Positions 8,480 to 16,837 of a DNA stretch of 64,000 bases are shown here, in pieces; within the stretch, counting starts at the first letter, position 1, and each line of letters opens with the position of its first letter. The stretch covers positions 556,624 to 620,623 of the forward strand of contig NZ_KE695649.1 of assembly GCF_000454065.1 (NCBI RefSeq). Direction: 5' to 3'. Source of the DNA: Brevibacillus thermoruber 423. GTDB taxonomy: Bacteria > Bacillota > Bacilli > Brevibacillales > Brevibacillaceae. A program made the position numbers and the translations under genes. The notes beneath the pieces were generated by a model. It did no database searches and was not told the DNA's origin. It saw only the letters and a program-made list of their open reading frames with translations.

Positions 8480-9400
8480 TTGACAATACGCAGCAACAAG
8501 TGGATCGCCTGGCTGTTTCTCACGCCTGTGCTTGTGGTGATGGCGCTGTTGGTGTTTTATCCGCTGGTGCAGGGAATCATCTACAGCTTTACTGACATGA
8601 ACCAGTACAACATGGGCAGTAAATTTGCCCCGCCCAGTTGGACGTTTGTCGGACTGGACAACTACGTCGATTTGTTTGCCTCGATTTTCAAGCCCGATTC
8701 GGTGTTTCGCGACGTGATTGTGCAGACGCTGGTCTGGACGTTTGTCAATGTCTTTTTCCATTTCGTCATCGGGTTGGGGCTGGCGCTTCTGCTGAACCGC
8801 AACATCAAAGGACGCGGCATCTACCGCATGCTGCTGATGGTTCCGTGGGCGGTGCCGTCGTTTGTCTCCGCCTTTTCCTGGACGTGGATGTACAACCAAA
8901 CGTACGGCTTGTTCAACATCGTCCTGCAAAAGCTGGGCTTCGCGCCGATTCCCTGGCTGAGTGACAGCTTTTGGGCGATGGTCTCGGTGATCATGGTCAA
9001 CGTCTGGGTGGGCGTGCCGTTCATGATGATCACGCTGTTGGGCGGCCTGCAAAGCATCCCGCCATCCCTCTACGAGGCGGCCCGCGTGGACGGAGCTTCG
9101 CCGTGGAGCCAGTTCTGGAACATCACGTTGCCGCTCCTGAGGCCGGTGGCGGCGACGGCGACTGTGCTCGGCGTGATCTGGACGTTCAACATGTTCACCA
9201 TCATTTTCCTGGTGACGCGCGGCGGGCCGGTCCGCTCCACGGAAATTCTCGTCACCTACGCCTACCGGGAGGCGTTCATGAACTGGAACTTCGGTATGGC
9301 CGCCACTTACGGCGTGGTGATTTTCAGCTTTCTGCTCGCCTTTACGGTGCTGTACCGGCGGCTGATCAAAGCCAACAGCGGCGAGGGGGTGTACTACTGA
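8480..9400 (+). CDS. Sugar ABC transporter permease (MalF-like)
   Basis: This is a 306-residue inner-membrane permease with six predicted helices. The binding-protein-dependent EAA loop (EAARVDGASPWSQFW) lies near residue 199 and would contact the ATPase. It starts at a TTG preceded by AAAAAGGGGGGCG; an ATG four bases upstream is in another frame. It follows the binding-protein gene after a hairpin and ends one base before the MalG-like partner starts. With the partner permease and a shared ATPase it would import malto- or related oligosaccharides. Confidence 0.9.
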   Translation: MTIRSNKWIAWLFLTPVLVVMALLVFYPLVQGIIYSFTDMNQYNMGSKFAPPSWTFVGLDNYVDLFASIFKPDSVFRDVIVQTLVWTFVNVFFHFVIGLGLALLLNRNIKGRGIYRMLLMVPWAVPSFVSAFSWTWMYNQTYGLFNIVLQKLGFAPIPWLSDSFWAMVSVIMVNVWVGVPFMMITLLGGLQSIPPSLYEAARVDGASPWSQFWNITLPLLRPVAATATVLGVIWTFNMFTIIFLVTRGGPVRSTEILVTYAYREAFMNWNFGMAATYGVVIFSFLLAFTVLYRRLIKANSGEGVYY

Positions 9401-9401
9401 G

Positions 9402-10229
9402 ATGCGCACGTCCAACTGGTGGGTGCACCTTCTCTTGATCGCCGCATCCGCGATTGCCGTCTTTCCCGTGCTGTGGATTCTCGCCACCAGCTTCAAACCG
9501 CGGGCGGAAGTGTTTTCGACCGAGCTGTCCATCGTTCCGCACACGTTTACCTGGGACAATTACGTTCACGTGCTGACCCGTGCCGACGGCGTCTTTTTGC
9601 AGTGGATGGCCAACAGCTTCCTCGTCGCGCTCTTGACCGCGCTTGTGGCGCTGTCATTGTCCACCACGGCGGCCTACGCCATGTCCCGCTTCCGCTTTGC
9701 CGGCAAACGGGCGATCTCCTTCAGCTTTTTTCTCACCCAGATGTTCCCGGGGGCGCTGTTGATCGTGCCGCTGTACCGGATTGTCAACGCGCTGGGGCTG
9801 TTGAACAGCTACCTCGGCCTGGTGCTCGCATATGCTACGGTAGCGGTGCCGTTTTGCGTGATGATGCTGAAAAACTACTTTGACACGATTCCCTACGAGC
9901 TGGAGGAAGCGGCGCGGGTGGACGGCTTGTCCCACTTCGGCGCGTTTTGCCGGATCGTGCTGCCGCTGTCGCTGCCGGGTATCGCCGTGACCGGCTTCTT
10001 CGCCTTCATCACGGCGTGGAACGAGTTTTTGATCGCCCTCACCTTCATGTCCGAACAGCGAATGTACACGCTGCCGATCGGCTTGCAGCAGTTTGTCAAC
10101 CAGTTCAATTCCGACTGGCATTACATGGCGGCCGGGGCGATCATCGTCACGCTGCCCGTGCTGATCGTCTTTTTGCTGGCGCAGCGCTATCTGATTACCG
10201 GCTTGTCCTCCGGCGGGACAAAAGGGTGA
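9402..10229 (+). CDS. Sugar ABC transporter permease (MalG-like)
   Basis: This 275-residue permease has six transmembrane helices. Its cytoplasmic EAA loop (EEAARVDGLSHFGAFCRIV) lies near residue 168, and the C-terminus is typical of MalG/CarbG (TAWNEFLIALTF). Its ATG lies one base after the preceding permease stop, so the two subunits are translationally coupled. It forms the heterodimer partner of the MalF-like protein. The following GH15 gene starts 20 bases after its stop, tying transport to intracellular hydrolysis. Confidence 0.92.
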   Translation: MRTSNWWVHLLLIAASAIAVFPVLWILATSFKPRAEVFSTELSIVPHTFTWDNYVHVLTRADGVFLQWMANSFLVALLTALVALSLSTTAAYAMSRFRFAGKRAISFSFFLTQMFPGALLIVPLYRIVNALGLLNSYLGLVLAYATVAVPFCVMMLKNYFDTIPYELEEAARVDGLSHFGAFCRIVLPLSLPGIAVTGFFAFITAWNEFLIALTFMSEQRMYTLPIGLQQFVNQFNSDWHYMAAGAIIVTLPVLIVFLLAQRYLITGLSSGGTKG

Positions 10230-10249
10230 AGCGACGGGAGGGGAGTGCC

Positions 10250-11371
10250 GTGACGACGAGGTCCTTGATCGACCACAGCATCGACATCATCCTGCGCCAC
10301 CAGGCGGAGACGGGCGCCTATCTGGCATCGCCTGCGTTTGTCCATTACCGGTACGCCTGGCTGCGGGACGGGGCGTTTGTCGCCTATGCGCTGGACCGCT
10401 TCGGCCGCCATGAGAGCTCCCGCCGCTTTTACGCCTGGTGTGATTCCGTGGTGAACAAACACGCCGGCAAGGCCAAAGCGGCGATCGCCGCTGTTCGCGC
10501 GGGGTGGGCAGGCAGCGCGGCGGAGGCCAACAGGCGCTTCCTGCACGCCCGCTTCACCGTCGACGGAGACGAAGTGGCGGGAGAATGGGGCAGCTTTCAG
10601 TTGGACGGGTACGGGACGTGGCTCTGGGGGCTGGCGGAGCATGTCCGCCGCAGCGGGGAGCGGAGCCTGATCGAGCGGTTTCGCGCCTCCGTCGACCTGA
10701 CGCTGGACTACCTCGGGGCGTGCTGGCAGATGCCTAACTTTGACTGCTGGGAGGAGCACGGCGACCGCATCCACCCGGCGACACTGGCGGCCGTATACGG
10801 CGGCGTGCGGGCGATGGCGGACTGTCTGCCGGAACGGGCGGAGGAGCTGAACGGCTTGGCCGATGCCGTCCGCCGCTTCGTGCTGGAGCGGGGAACGGAG
10901 AACGGCGCGTTTGTGAAGTCGCTGGGCGATCCGTCGGCAGACGCCAGCCTGCTGTGGCTGTCCCTGCCGTTCGGACTGGTGGACGCAGACGACCCGTTGA
11001 TGGTCCGGACCGTGACGCGGATCGAGCGGGAGCTTCTGGCCGGCTTCGGCGTTCACCGCTACCGGGGCGACACTTATTACGGCGGCGGGCAGTGGCCGCT
11101 CTTGTCCGCCTGGCTGGGCTGGTATTACGTGCGAAACGGCCGACGCAGCGAGGCCGCGGCAATTTGCCGCTGGATCGAATCGACCCGGACGACGGACGGC
11201 CTGCCGGAGCAGGTGCAGGAGCATCTGCTCGCGCCTGACCGCTACCAGCCGTGGGTGGAGCGGGCCGGGATGCCGGCGGTGCCGCTTCTGTGGTCGCACG
11301 CGATGTACCTGGTATTGGCGGATGAGCTGAAGGCGGCGGGGCATGAAGAACAGAAAACGCGGGTACCCTGA
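10250..11371 (+). CDS. Short glycoside hydrolase family 15 protein
   Basis: The product has 373 residues and corresponds to the catalytic (alpha/alpha)6 barrel alone, lacking the N-terminal beta-sandwich of the larger GH15 encoded on the other strand at 3623. Landmarks are YRYAWLRDGAFVAYALDRFG, FDCWEEHGD with the likely acid near residue 166, and LPEQVQEH near 318 with the likely base, then LLWSHAMYL. It has no signal peptide. The GTG start follows GGGAGGGGAG at a good distance. Being the last gene of the transporter operon, it probably trims imported oligosaccharides; division of labour with the larger GH15 is unknown. Confidence 0.87.
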   Translation: MTTRSLIDHSIDIILRHQAETGAYLASPAFVHYRYAWLRDGAFVAYALDRFGRHESSRRFYAWCDSVVNKHAGKAKAAIAAVRAGWAGSAAEANRRFLHARFTVDGDEVAGEWGSFQLDGYGTWLWGLAEHVRRSGERSLIERFRASVDLTLDYLGACWQMPNFDCWEEHGDRIHPATLAAVYGGVRAMADCLPERAEELNGLADAVRRFVLERGTENGAFVKSLGDPSADASLLWLSLPFGLVDADDPLMVRTVTRIERELLAGFGVHRYRGDTYYGGGQWPLLSAWLGWYYVRNGRRSEAAAICRWIESTRTTDGLPEQVQEHLLAPDRYQPWVERAGMPAVPLLWSHAMYLVLADELKAAGHEEQKTRVP

Positions 11372-11392
11372 GGGGGCCCGCGTCTTTTTTTC
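11357..11392 (+). terminator. Intrinsic terminator of the oligosaccharide transporter operon
   Basis: ACGCGGGtaCCC and GGgGCCCGCGT form a strong stem followed by an eight-base T-run. The 5' arm overlaps the last codons of the GH15 gene. Confidence 0.88.
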
Positions 11393-11398
11393 AGGGGG

Positions 11399-11767
11399 CT
11401 AAAACAGTATCAGAAAGGCGGCGACGGCCAGCACCAGGACAATCCCGATCATGGTCACGGAGGCAAAGCCGATGAAGAGGGACTTGAGTGGTTCGATGAT
11501 CCACTCGAAGACAAAGCGCGCCAGCAGAATTTTCCCGTCCGTCTGCCTGTTGGCCACCCGCAGAAACGCGACGAGGACGCAAACGGCGGTAAACATCAAC
11601 GCGCAACGGAAGACCATGTAAAAATAGTCAGGGTAACTCACAGCCGTGCTGACATCGCCCAGCCAGCCGATCCGCTCCTGGCCGATGGGCACGAAGATGA
11701 CCGTCAAGGCAAATCCGATCAGAAAGCTGTAGACGGCCGTCTTGAGCAGCCTTTTCTCCACGTGCAT
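11399..11767 (-). CDS. Hypothetical three-helix membrane protein
   Basis: This 122-residue protein has three hydrophobic segments: AVYSFLIGFALTVIFVPIG near the N-terminus, a central YFYMVFRCALMFTAVCVLVA, and a C-terminal SVTMIGIVLVLAVAAFLILF. I do not recognise the family. GGAGG precedes the start, but only three bases separate it from the ATG, so the GTG two codons later (nine-base spacing) may be the real start. It stands alone between the GH15 operon terminator and the AT-rich upstream region of the peptide transporter. Confidence 0.65.
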   Translation of the reverse strand: MHVEKRLLKTAVYSFLIGFALTVIFVPIGQERIGWLGDVSTAVSYPDYFYMVFRCALMFTAVCVLVAFLRVANRQTDGKILLARFVFEWIIEPLKSLFIGFASVTMIGIVLVLAVAAFLILF

Positions 11768-11970
11768 AAACCTCCACTTTTTTACAGATCATATAGCAAG
11801 AATATGTTTGTTTGCACATAAAAATGCTGATGTGACGCGGATTTTTTATACTGGAACTGTATAAGTTTATCAATACTAATTAAATAAAAAATATTTTTAA
11901 TATGGGGAGATTCACAAAAACTGTGATATGATACAAAACGTTAGTTGTCAGACATCTAGGAGGGACTTAT

Positions 11971-13344
11971 ATGGAGGCAGCTTTGAACACGCAGCAAGGC
12001 AAACCAAAACATCCTCCTGGCTTGTACTTGCTGTTTTTTACGGAGCTGTGGGAGCGGTTCAGCTACTACGGCATGCGGGCGCTGTTGACCCTGTATCTCA
12101 CCACCGCGCTGATCAGCGGGGGACTCGGGTTTGAAAAAAGCGTCGCCATGAGCATCTACGGATTTTTTACCGGAGCGGTTTACTTCACGCCGCTGATCGG
12201 CGGATACCTCTCCGACCGCTACCTGGGCAGAAGGCTGGCCATCACGATCGGCGGGATCACGATGGCGGTCGGCAACTTCGTGCTGTTTGCGGAACACAGC
12301 CTGTTGGGCTTGTATCTCGGTCTGGGTCTGTTGATTATTGGGAACGGTTTCTTCAAGCCGAACATTTCCACGCTGGTCGGCGAACTGTATCCGGAAAACG
12401 ACAACAGACGTGACTCTGCGTTCACCATTTTCTACATGGGGATCAATATCGGGGCCTTTTTCGCGCCGCTCGTCTGCGGATATCTGGCGGAAGACCTCTT
12501 CAAGACCACGGTGAACGGCGTGGTTCAATACGGCTTCAAATACGGCTTCCTGGCCGCCTCGATCGGCATGATTATCGGCCAGCTCATTTTCAACGTGTTT
12601 GGCAATCGCTATCTCGGCGACATCGGCAAGAAGCCCGTGGGCAAATCGGAGGATAAGGCCAAGGCCGCCGCGGCCAACGCTCCGCTGACCAAAAAGGACA
12701 AACAGCGGACCGCAGTCATTATCATCATCACCTGCTTTGTGGTCTTCTTCTGGGCCGGATTTGAACAGGCGGGCAGCTCGCTGACGCTGTACACCGACAA
12801 GTTTGTGGACAAGCAGGTGTTCGGCTACGAGGTGCCGACTTCCTGGTTCCAGTCGCTGAACCCGCTGTTCATCGTGCTGCTGGCGCCGATCCTGTCCGGT
12901 TTGTGGGTGAAGCTGGCGTCCAGCAGACGGGGCGACCTGAAGATCCCAACCAAAATGGGTCTCGGCATGATCATGCTCGGCCTGGGGTACATGGTGCTGC
13001 TCCTCGCGGTCATGCAGACCGGAAGCGACGAGAACCACATTCTGAACAAAGCCAACGTCATGTTCATCGTGCTGACGTACTTCATGCACACGCTGGGGGA
13101 ACTGTTCCTCTCGCCGGTGGGGCTGTCGATGGTGAGCAAGATCGCTCCCGTCAAGCTGGCCTCCCTGCTGATGGGCGTCTGGCTGGCCAGCTCGGGCGTA
13201 GCCAACATCCTGGCGGGCGAACTGGCGTCCTATACGCAGTCGCTCGGCTATCTGGAAGTGTTTGGCCTGATCGGTTTGCTGGCGATCGTGATGGGGCTCT
13301 TGCTCCTGCTGCTCTCCCGCAAGCTGGTGCAGATGATGGAATAG
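11971..13344 (+). CDS. POT/PTR2-family proton-dependent di-/tripeptide transporter
   Basis: The product has 457 residues with 12-14 predicted helices. The first helix carries the proton-coupling ExxERFxYYG motif (ELWERFSYYGMRALL) and the PTR2 signature FYMGINIGAFFAPLVCGYLA lies near residue 150. A cytoplasmic loop rich in Lys and Ala lies near residues 215-245. The closest described relatives are DtpT-type carriers of Bacillota, which import di- and tripeptides. GGAGGG lies at a good distance before the ATG. The upstream region (11768-11970) is very AT-rich and contains a small CACA/TGTG inverted repeat, but no clear promoter. The gene is monocistronic and followed by two terminators. Confidence 0.93.
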   Translation: MEAALNTQQGKPKHPPGLYLLFFTELWERFSYYGMRALLTLYLTTALISGGLGFEKSVAMSIYGFFTGAVYFTPLIGGYLSDRYLGRRLAITIGGITMAVGNFVLFAEHSLLGLYLGLGLLIIGNGFFKPNISTLVGELYPENDNRRDSAFTIFYMGINIGAFFAPLVCGYLAEDLFKTTVNGVVQYGFKYGFLAASIGMIIGQLIFNVFGNRYLGDIGKKPVGKSEDKAKAAAANAPLTKKDKQRTAVIIIITCFVVFFWAGFEQAGSSLTLYTDKFVDKQVFGYEVPTSWFQSLNPLFIVLLAPILSGLWVKLASSRRGDLKIPTKMGLGMIMLGLGYMVLLLAVMQTGSDENHILNKANVMFIVLTYFMHTLGELFLSPVGLSMVSKIAPVKLASLLMGVWLASSGVANILAGELASYTQSLGYLEVFGLIGLLAIVMGLLLLLLSRKLVQMME

Positions 13345-13370
13345 CATGGCGTGAGAAGATGGTGACATTG

Positions 13371-13411
13371 GAGGCATGGCACACGTGGAAACACGTGACA
13401 TGCCTCTTTTT
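13371..13411 (+). terminator. Intrinsic terminator of the peptide transporter gene
   Basis: GAGGCATG and CATGCCTC enclose a second perfect CACGTG stem with a GAAA loop, and a T-run follows. Confidence 0.9.
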
Positions 13412-13415
13412 GCAT

Positions 13416-13461
13416 GAAGAAAAGAGGCCAGCCGGACAGAGCCGGTTGGCCTTTTCTTCAT
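13416..13461. terminator. Second, bidirectional terminator
   Basis: GAAGAAAAGAGGCCAGCCGG pairs with CCGGTTGGCCTTTTCTTC around a short loop. It can end transcription from both the peptide transporter and the convergent yneQ gene. Confidence 0.85.
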
Positions 13462-13496
13462 CGGGCACGTTTCTGCGACGGGCACTTCCGCGATTC

Positions 13497-13799
13497 TCAA
13501 AGCAGCTTGAACCGCCGCAAATGGTCCCACAAGCGTTCCTTCTGCAGGATTTCCTTCTGCTTCGGACCGATCAGATCGTAGTGGGGGAACGGCGGACGGT
13601 TGTGGATATATCGGGGGTCAAGTCCATGGGCGGTGCACCATTGGGACAAGACCTCCAGGTTTCGGCATCCCACCTTGGTTACCGTTTTGACGTCCGGAAA
13701 ACGCGGATCGAGCCAGTAGTGCGTCAAAAACGCAATCTCTCCCCTGGCGACTGCCTCTTTCCAGTTGTTCAGCTCTTCTCTGGTGATTCCAAATGCCAC
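13497..13799 (-). CDS. yneQ: YneQ-family hypothetical protein
   Basis: The 100-residue protein starts MAFGITREELNNWKEAV and has the conserved blocks IAFLTHYWLDPRFP, TKVGCR and FPHYDLIGPKQKEIL. These match what I recall of the conserved Bacillota family YneQ of Bacillus subtilis, whose function is unknown. The start codon is GTG, with AAAGGATG upstream. It lies alone on the minus strand between a bidirectional terminator and the LysR gene. No catalytic motif is evident. Confidence 0.85.
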   Translation of the reverse strand: MAFGITREELNNWKEAVARGEIAFLTHYWLDPRFPDVKTVTKVGCRNLEVLSQWCTAHGLDPRYIHNRPPFPHYDLIGPKQKEILQKERLWDHLRRFKLL

Positions 13800-13932
13800 C
13801 GTGCTTCATCCTTTTCATCCATGGGTTGGTCGCTGCTGCGTGTGATGCATAACTTACAGCCGTATGTCCCGGGAGCGCTGCTGCGAGCCGTCGTGTTTCG
13901 GGGGAACAAACCCGCGCCGCACGAAAGCGGGA

Positions 13933-14814
13933 CTACGCCGAAGTCGAACGGGGGTGTGCCGCTGCGGCGAAACGCTGGCTGTGAACGATAAATTCGGCGG
14001 TGATGGGGGAGACGCACTGCAGGCTGCGGACGGCCAGCACCAGCTCCCGCCGGATCGCCGGCTGAAGCGGAACGGCCACCACTTTCGGCATCACTTCCGG
14101 CAGGTACAGTTCCGGCAGGATCGTGACGCCGATCCACTCCTGCACCATGGACAGGATGGTGGTGGCGTCCCTGACTTCGAAGGTGACGTTGGGCGTGATG
14201 CCGTGTGCGCTCAGCAGCCGTTTGATGCAGGTGTCCTTCGGCATGATGAAACACCGGTCGCGGATCTGGGCAAAGGTGAGAAAGGGCTCGTCCTTGAGCG
14301 GATGCTGATCGGGCAGGATCACTTTCATCTCGTCGCACAAGAGCGGAATGGTCTGCAGGTCCTTGTCGGGCATGGTGGTAAAGCCGATGTCCACGACGGA
14401 GCTGGTGATCCAGTTGTGGATCTCTTCGTGCTCCCCCTCGAACAGGACGATGTCCACCTGGGGAAACCGCCTGCGAAAGGAGCCGATCAAGCCCGGCAGC
14501 ACTTTGGCGGCCACGCTGGGAATGGAGCCGATCCGCAGCACGCCTACCTCCAGTCCGCGGGCCGACGCCGCTTCCTGCTGCATGCAGGACGTGATCTGCA
14601 GGATGTGCCGCGCGTGGGAAAGCATCCGCTCCCCGATGCCGGTCGGTGTGATGCCGCTGCGGCTGCGGTGAAACAGTTGGACGCCGAGCTCCTTTTCCAG
14701 GTTGTTGATCATCTGGGAAACGGCAGACTGCGTATAGCCGAGGGCGTCGGCGGCACGGGTAAAACTGCCGGACTCGGCGGCGGCGACAAAGACCTGCAGC
14801 TGCGCAAGCGTCAT
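13933..14814 (-). CDS. LysR-family transcriptional regulator
   Basis: The product has 293 residues. A winged helix-turn-helix at the N-terminus (FTRAADALGYTQSAVSQMI) precedes a LysR substrate domain (residues 90-290). The ATG at 14814 is preferred over a GTG nine bases upstream because GGAG lies eight bases before it, while the GTG overlaps that site. It is divergent from a SagB-type oxidoreductase gene with about 130 bases between starts, the usual arrangement of a LysR regulator and its target. The intergenic segment 14845-14905 is AT-rich and could hold the T-n11-A box, but I could not fix one. The effector is unknown. Confidence 0.9.
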   Translation of the reverse strand: MTLAQLQVFVAAAESGSFTRAADALGYTQSAVSQMINNLEKELGVQLFHRSRSGITPTGIGERMLSHARHILQITSCMQQEAASARGLEVGVLRIGSIPSVAAKVLPGLIGSFRRRFPQVDIVLFEGEHEEIHNWITSSVVDIGFTTMPDKDLQTIPLLCDEMKVILPDQHPLKDEPFLTFAQIRDRCFIMPKDTCIKRLLSAHGITPNVTFEVRDATTILSMVQEWIGVTILPELYLPEVMPKVVAVPLQPAIRRELVLAVRSLQCVSPITAEFIVHSQRFAAAAHPRSTSA

Positions 14815-14948
14815 CGCGTTCACTCCGTTTCATTAGAAAAAACTTATGATCCCTATTATAAAGCATCATTTTACTAATGCAAAAGGCGCTCGTATACTCA
14901 GGGATACAAGCATGATCAACCTGACTACCCATGGGAGGAGAGAGAAAC

Positions 14949-15731
14949 ATGCATCCCGATTGGCAGCGCATCTGCAGCGAATTCCTGGAAGCGACCTCGT
15001 ACGCCCTGGGCGATCTGGAAAAGGGCTGGGCGTCGCGCTACGACTTTTCCAAACGGCCGCCCACCTATTTGCGCCACGAGGAGGCCCTCGCCCGCATTCC
15101 GTTGGGAACGCCCGACTTTCCCGCTTCTCCCGACCTGTGGCGGCTGCTGCGCGAGCGCCGCTCCAAGCGCAATTTCACCAAGACCCCGCTGACGCTCCAT
15201 GAGCTGAACCTCCTGCTGTGGGGGACGACGGGCATCACCGCCGACATGGGCGATTACCAACTGCGCACGGTGCCCTCCGCCGGGGCGCTGTATCCGATCG
15301 AAACGTATCTATTGATCAACAACGTGGAGTCGCTTGACAAAGGGCTGTATCACCTGGATGTGCAGAACTGGTGCCTGGAGCTGTTGAAGCGGGAGGATGT
15401 CTCGGAGGTGGCCTACCTGTTTACGGAGGAGCAGGAGATGACCCGCCGCGCCGCGGTCAATTTCGTCTGGACAGCCGTGGTGGAGCGGACCAGGGACAAG
15501 TACAGGGAGCGGGCCTACCGCTACGTCTGGTGGGACGCCGGTCACATCGCGCAGAATCTGCACATTACCGGCAATGCGATCGGGCTGGGGGTATGTACCG
15601 TCGGGCACTGGTTCGACAAAAACATGAACGAGTGCCTGGGCATCGACGGCACCTCTCACTTTTCCGTGCTGATGGCGTCGGTCGGCAAGGTGGCGGGCGG
15701 TCATTGGCTGGAGGACAGGCGGCCGGTTTGA
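14949..15731 (+). CDS. SagB/ThcOx-type nitroreductase-fold oxidoreductase
   Basis: The 260-residue product has the FMN-binding nitroreductase fold of the SagB-type dehydrogenase family. RRSKRNFTKTPLTLHELNLLLW lies at the start of the domain, and TVPSAGALYPIETYL (the family hallmark around the flavin) and NAIGLGVCTVGHW follow. SagB-like proteins oxidise azolines in peptide natural products, but many stand-alone members, like this one, have unknown substrates. No cyclodehydratase or precursor peptide gene is nearby. GGGAGGAGAGAG precedes the ATG at 14949. The divergent LysR gene probably controls it. Confidence 0.85.
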   Translation: MHPDWQRICSEFLEATSYALGDLEKGWASRYDFSKRPPTYLRHEEALARIPLGTPDFPASPDLWRLLRERRSKRNFTKTPLTLHELNLLLWGTTGITADMGDYQLRTVPSAGALYPIETYLLINNVESLDKGLYHLDVQNWCLELLKREDVSEVAYLFTEEQEMTRRAAVNFVWTAVVERTRDKYRERAYRYVWWDAGHIAQNLHITGNAIGLGVCTVGHWFDKNMNECLGIDGTSHFSVLMASVGKVAGGHWLEDRRPV

Positions 15732-15784
15732 TCGGGCCGGCCGCTGCCCGCAAGACATGCCGGGCACAGGGGGACGCCTTCTTT

Positions 15785-16495
15785 TTACAGGTCAATCCCG
15801 TGCCCGGCCAGCGTCTCCCGCAATACCGCGGCCATGATGTCGTATCCGAGCACGTGCGGGTGCAGGCCGTCGTCGGCCAGTCCCTCCCGCAGCGTCACGC
15901 CGTCCGCATCGGCCAGCGCCGTGTGGTAGTCGACGTAGATGACGTTCAATCGTTCGGCCAGGTCTTTCAGTCCGCCGTTGATGCGAACGATCAGGCGGTT
16001 GCGCTCTTCGTTCCGCGCATAGCGGTCGATCCTCGTCGGCAGGATGGAGCAGAGGATCGGCACGATCCCGTGTTCCTGTGCCGCCTTCAGCATGCTTTCG
16101 ACGTCGGCGACGACCTCCTCGCAGATCTGCTCCGCCGTCCTGCGCTCTTCGGGGTGCCACGCGTCCAGGGCCCAGGTGTTGTTCACCCCGATCAGGATGA
16201 CCGCGTATTTGGGCTTGAGCTGCAGCACATCGGCCGCAAACCGCCTGCGGGCGTATTCGCTCGTGTCGCCGCCGATGCCCCGGTTGACGACGACGCGTCC
16301 AGACCTACCGAAATAGGTGGACACGTCCCACCAGTGGGTGATCGAATCGCCGAAAAAGACCACGTCGATCGGCACCTGCTTGTGCAAAATCGCTTCGTTA
16401 TGGTGGTCAAATTCCCGGCGCCGCCGGTCCGCCGCCGCCTCCACGCTGAACAGTCCGGGCCTGATTACGGATGGTCGTCTGCTCTCCACCGCCAT
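15785..16495 (-). CDS. SGNH/GDSL-family hydrolase
   Basis: This 236-residue protein belongs to the SGNH hydrolase superfamily. Block I is VVFFGDSITHWW with the nucleophile Ser, block II Gly is in NRGIGGDTS, block III is IGVNNTW with the Asn, and block V is DGLHPHVLGY with the catalytic Asp and His. There is no signal peptide. These enzymes are esterases, lipases or carbohydrate deacetylases; the substrate cannot be assigned. The start is uncertain: GGAGGAG abuts the ATG at 16495, whereas a GTG two codons later has ideal spacing. An extended -10 promoter lies just upstream. Confidence 0.85.
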   Translation of the reverse strand: MAVESRRPSVIRPGLFSVEAAADRRRREFDHHNEAILHKQVPIDVVFFGDSITHWWDVSTYFGRSGRVVVNRGIGGDTSEYARRRFAADVLQLKPKYAVILIGVNNTWALDAWHPEERRTAEQICEEVVADVESMLKAAQEHGIVPILCSILPTRIDRYARNEERNRLIVRINGGLKDLAERLNVIYVDYHTALADADGVTLREGLADDGLHPHVLGYDIMAAVLRETLAGHGIDL

Positions 16496-16521
16496 CTCCT
16501 CCTCGTCATGATCTACGGACG

Positions 16522-16530
16522 ATTGTACCA
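16522..16530 (-). promoter_or_regulatory. Extended -10 promoter of the SGNH hydrolase gene
   Basis: Read on the minus strand, TGGTACAAT is an extended -10 with no clear -35. It places the transcript start roughly 20 bases upstream of the start codon. Confidence 0.5.
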
Positions 16531-16570
16531 CAGCCGGCCCGTGCCAACACGTCCGTCGCGATCCGCACAC

Positions 16571-16611
16571 AAAAAAAGCCCGCCCGGCTTAGAAGGGGGC
16601 TAAACGGGCGG
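16571..16611 (-). terminator. Intrinsic terminator, minus strand
   Basis: On the minus strand CCGCCCG-TTTAG pairs with CTAAG-CCGGGCGG, and a seven-T run follows. It insulates the SGNH hydrolase gene from transcripts coming from the cystine transporter operon. Confidence 0.8.
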
Positions 16612-16627
16612 AAACATGGAGGACGAT

Positions 16628-16708
16628 ATGTCCATCGTAGGGTCTGACACCACTAATGGTAGGCCACAGATGTTGTGGGAAGATAGAGAAACCTTAAAGA
16701 ATTTGTAA
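16628..16708 (+). CDS. Candidate 26-residue small ORF
   Basis: An ATG five bases after GGAGG opens a 26-codon frame starting MSIVGSDTTNGRPQ and ending ETLKNL, lower in GC than its surroundings. It lies alone between two terminators. I see no promoter on the plus strand and recognise no family, so it may be chance. The surrounding gap 16496-16837 otherwise holds only the promoter and terminators listed. Confidence 0.2.
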   Translation: MSIVGSDTTNGRPQMLWEDRETLKNL

Positions 16709-16776
16709 AAGTTCTAGAAGACATGAAAAGGCTCCTGCTGTTTTTTCAGCCTGCTGGCGGCTGACGCCTTCCACGC

Positions 16777-16815
16777 AAAAGACTCTGTGTTCCGCGAAAA
16801 CACAGAGTCTTTTTT
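16777..16815. terminator. Terminator after the cystine transporter operon
   Basis: GACTCTGTG and CACAGAGTC form a stem with flanking A- and T-runs on both sides, 22 bases after the tcyC stop. Confidence 0.85.
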
Positions 16816-16837
16816 GCCGTACAGGAGCGCCGGCTGA

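Noticed and set aside
14949..15731. Part of an azol(in)e peptide (RiPP) biosynthetic locus
   Set aside because: SagB-type dehydrogenase alone is not enough: no YcaO cyclodehydratase, precursor peptide or leader peptidase gene is nearby.
15745..15766. TGCCCG/CGGGCA hairpin between the SagB-type and SGNH genes
   Set aside because: Short stem with no adjacent T-run; too weak to call a terminator.
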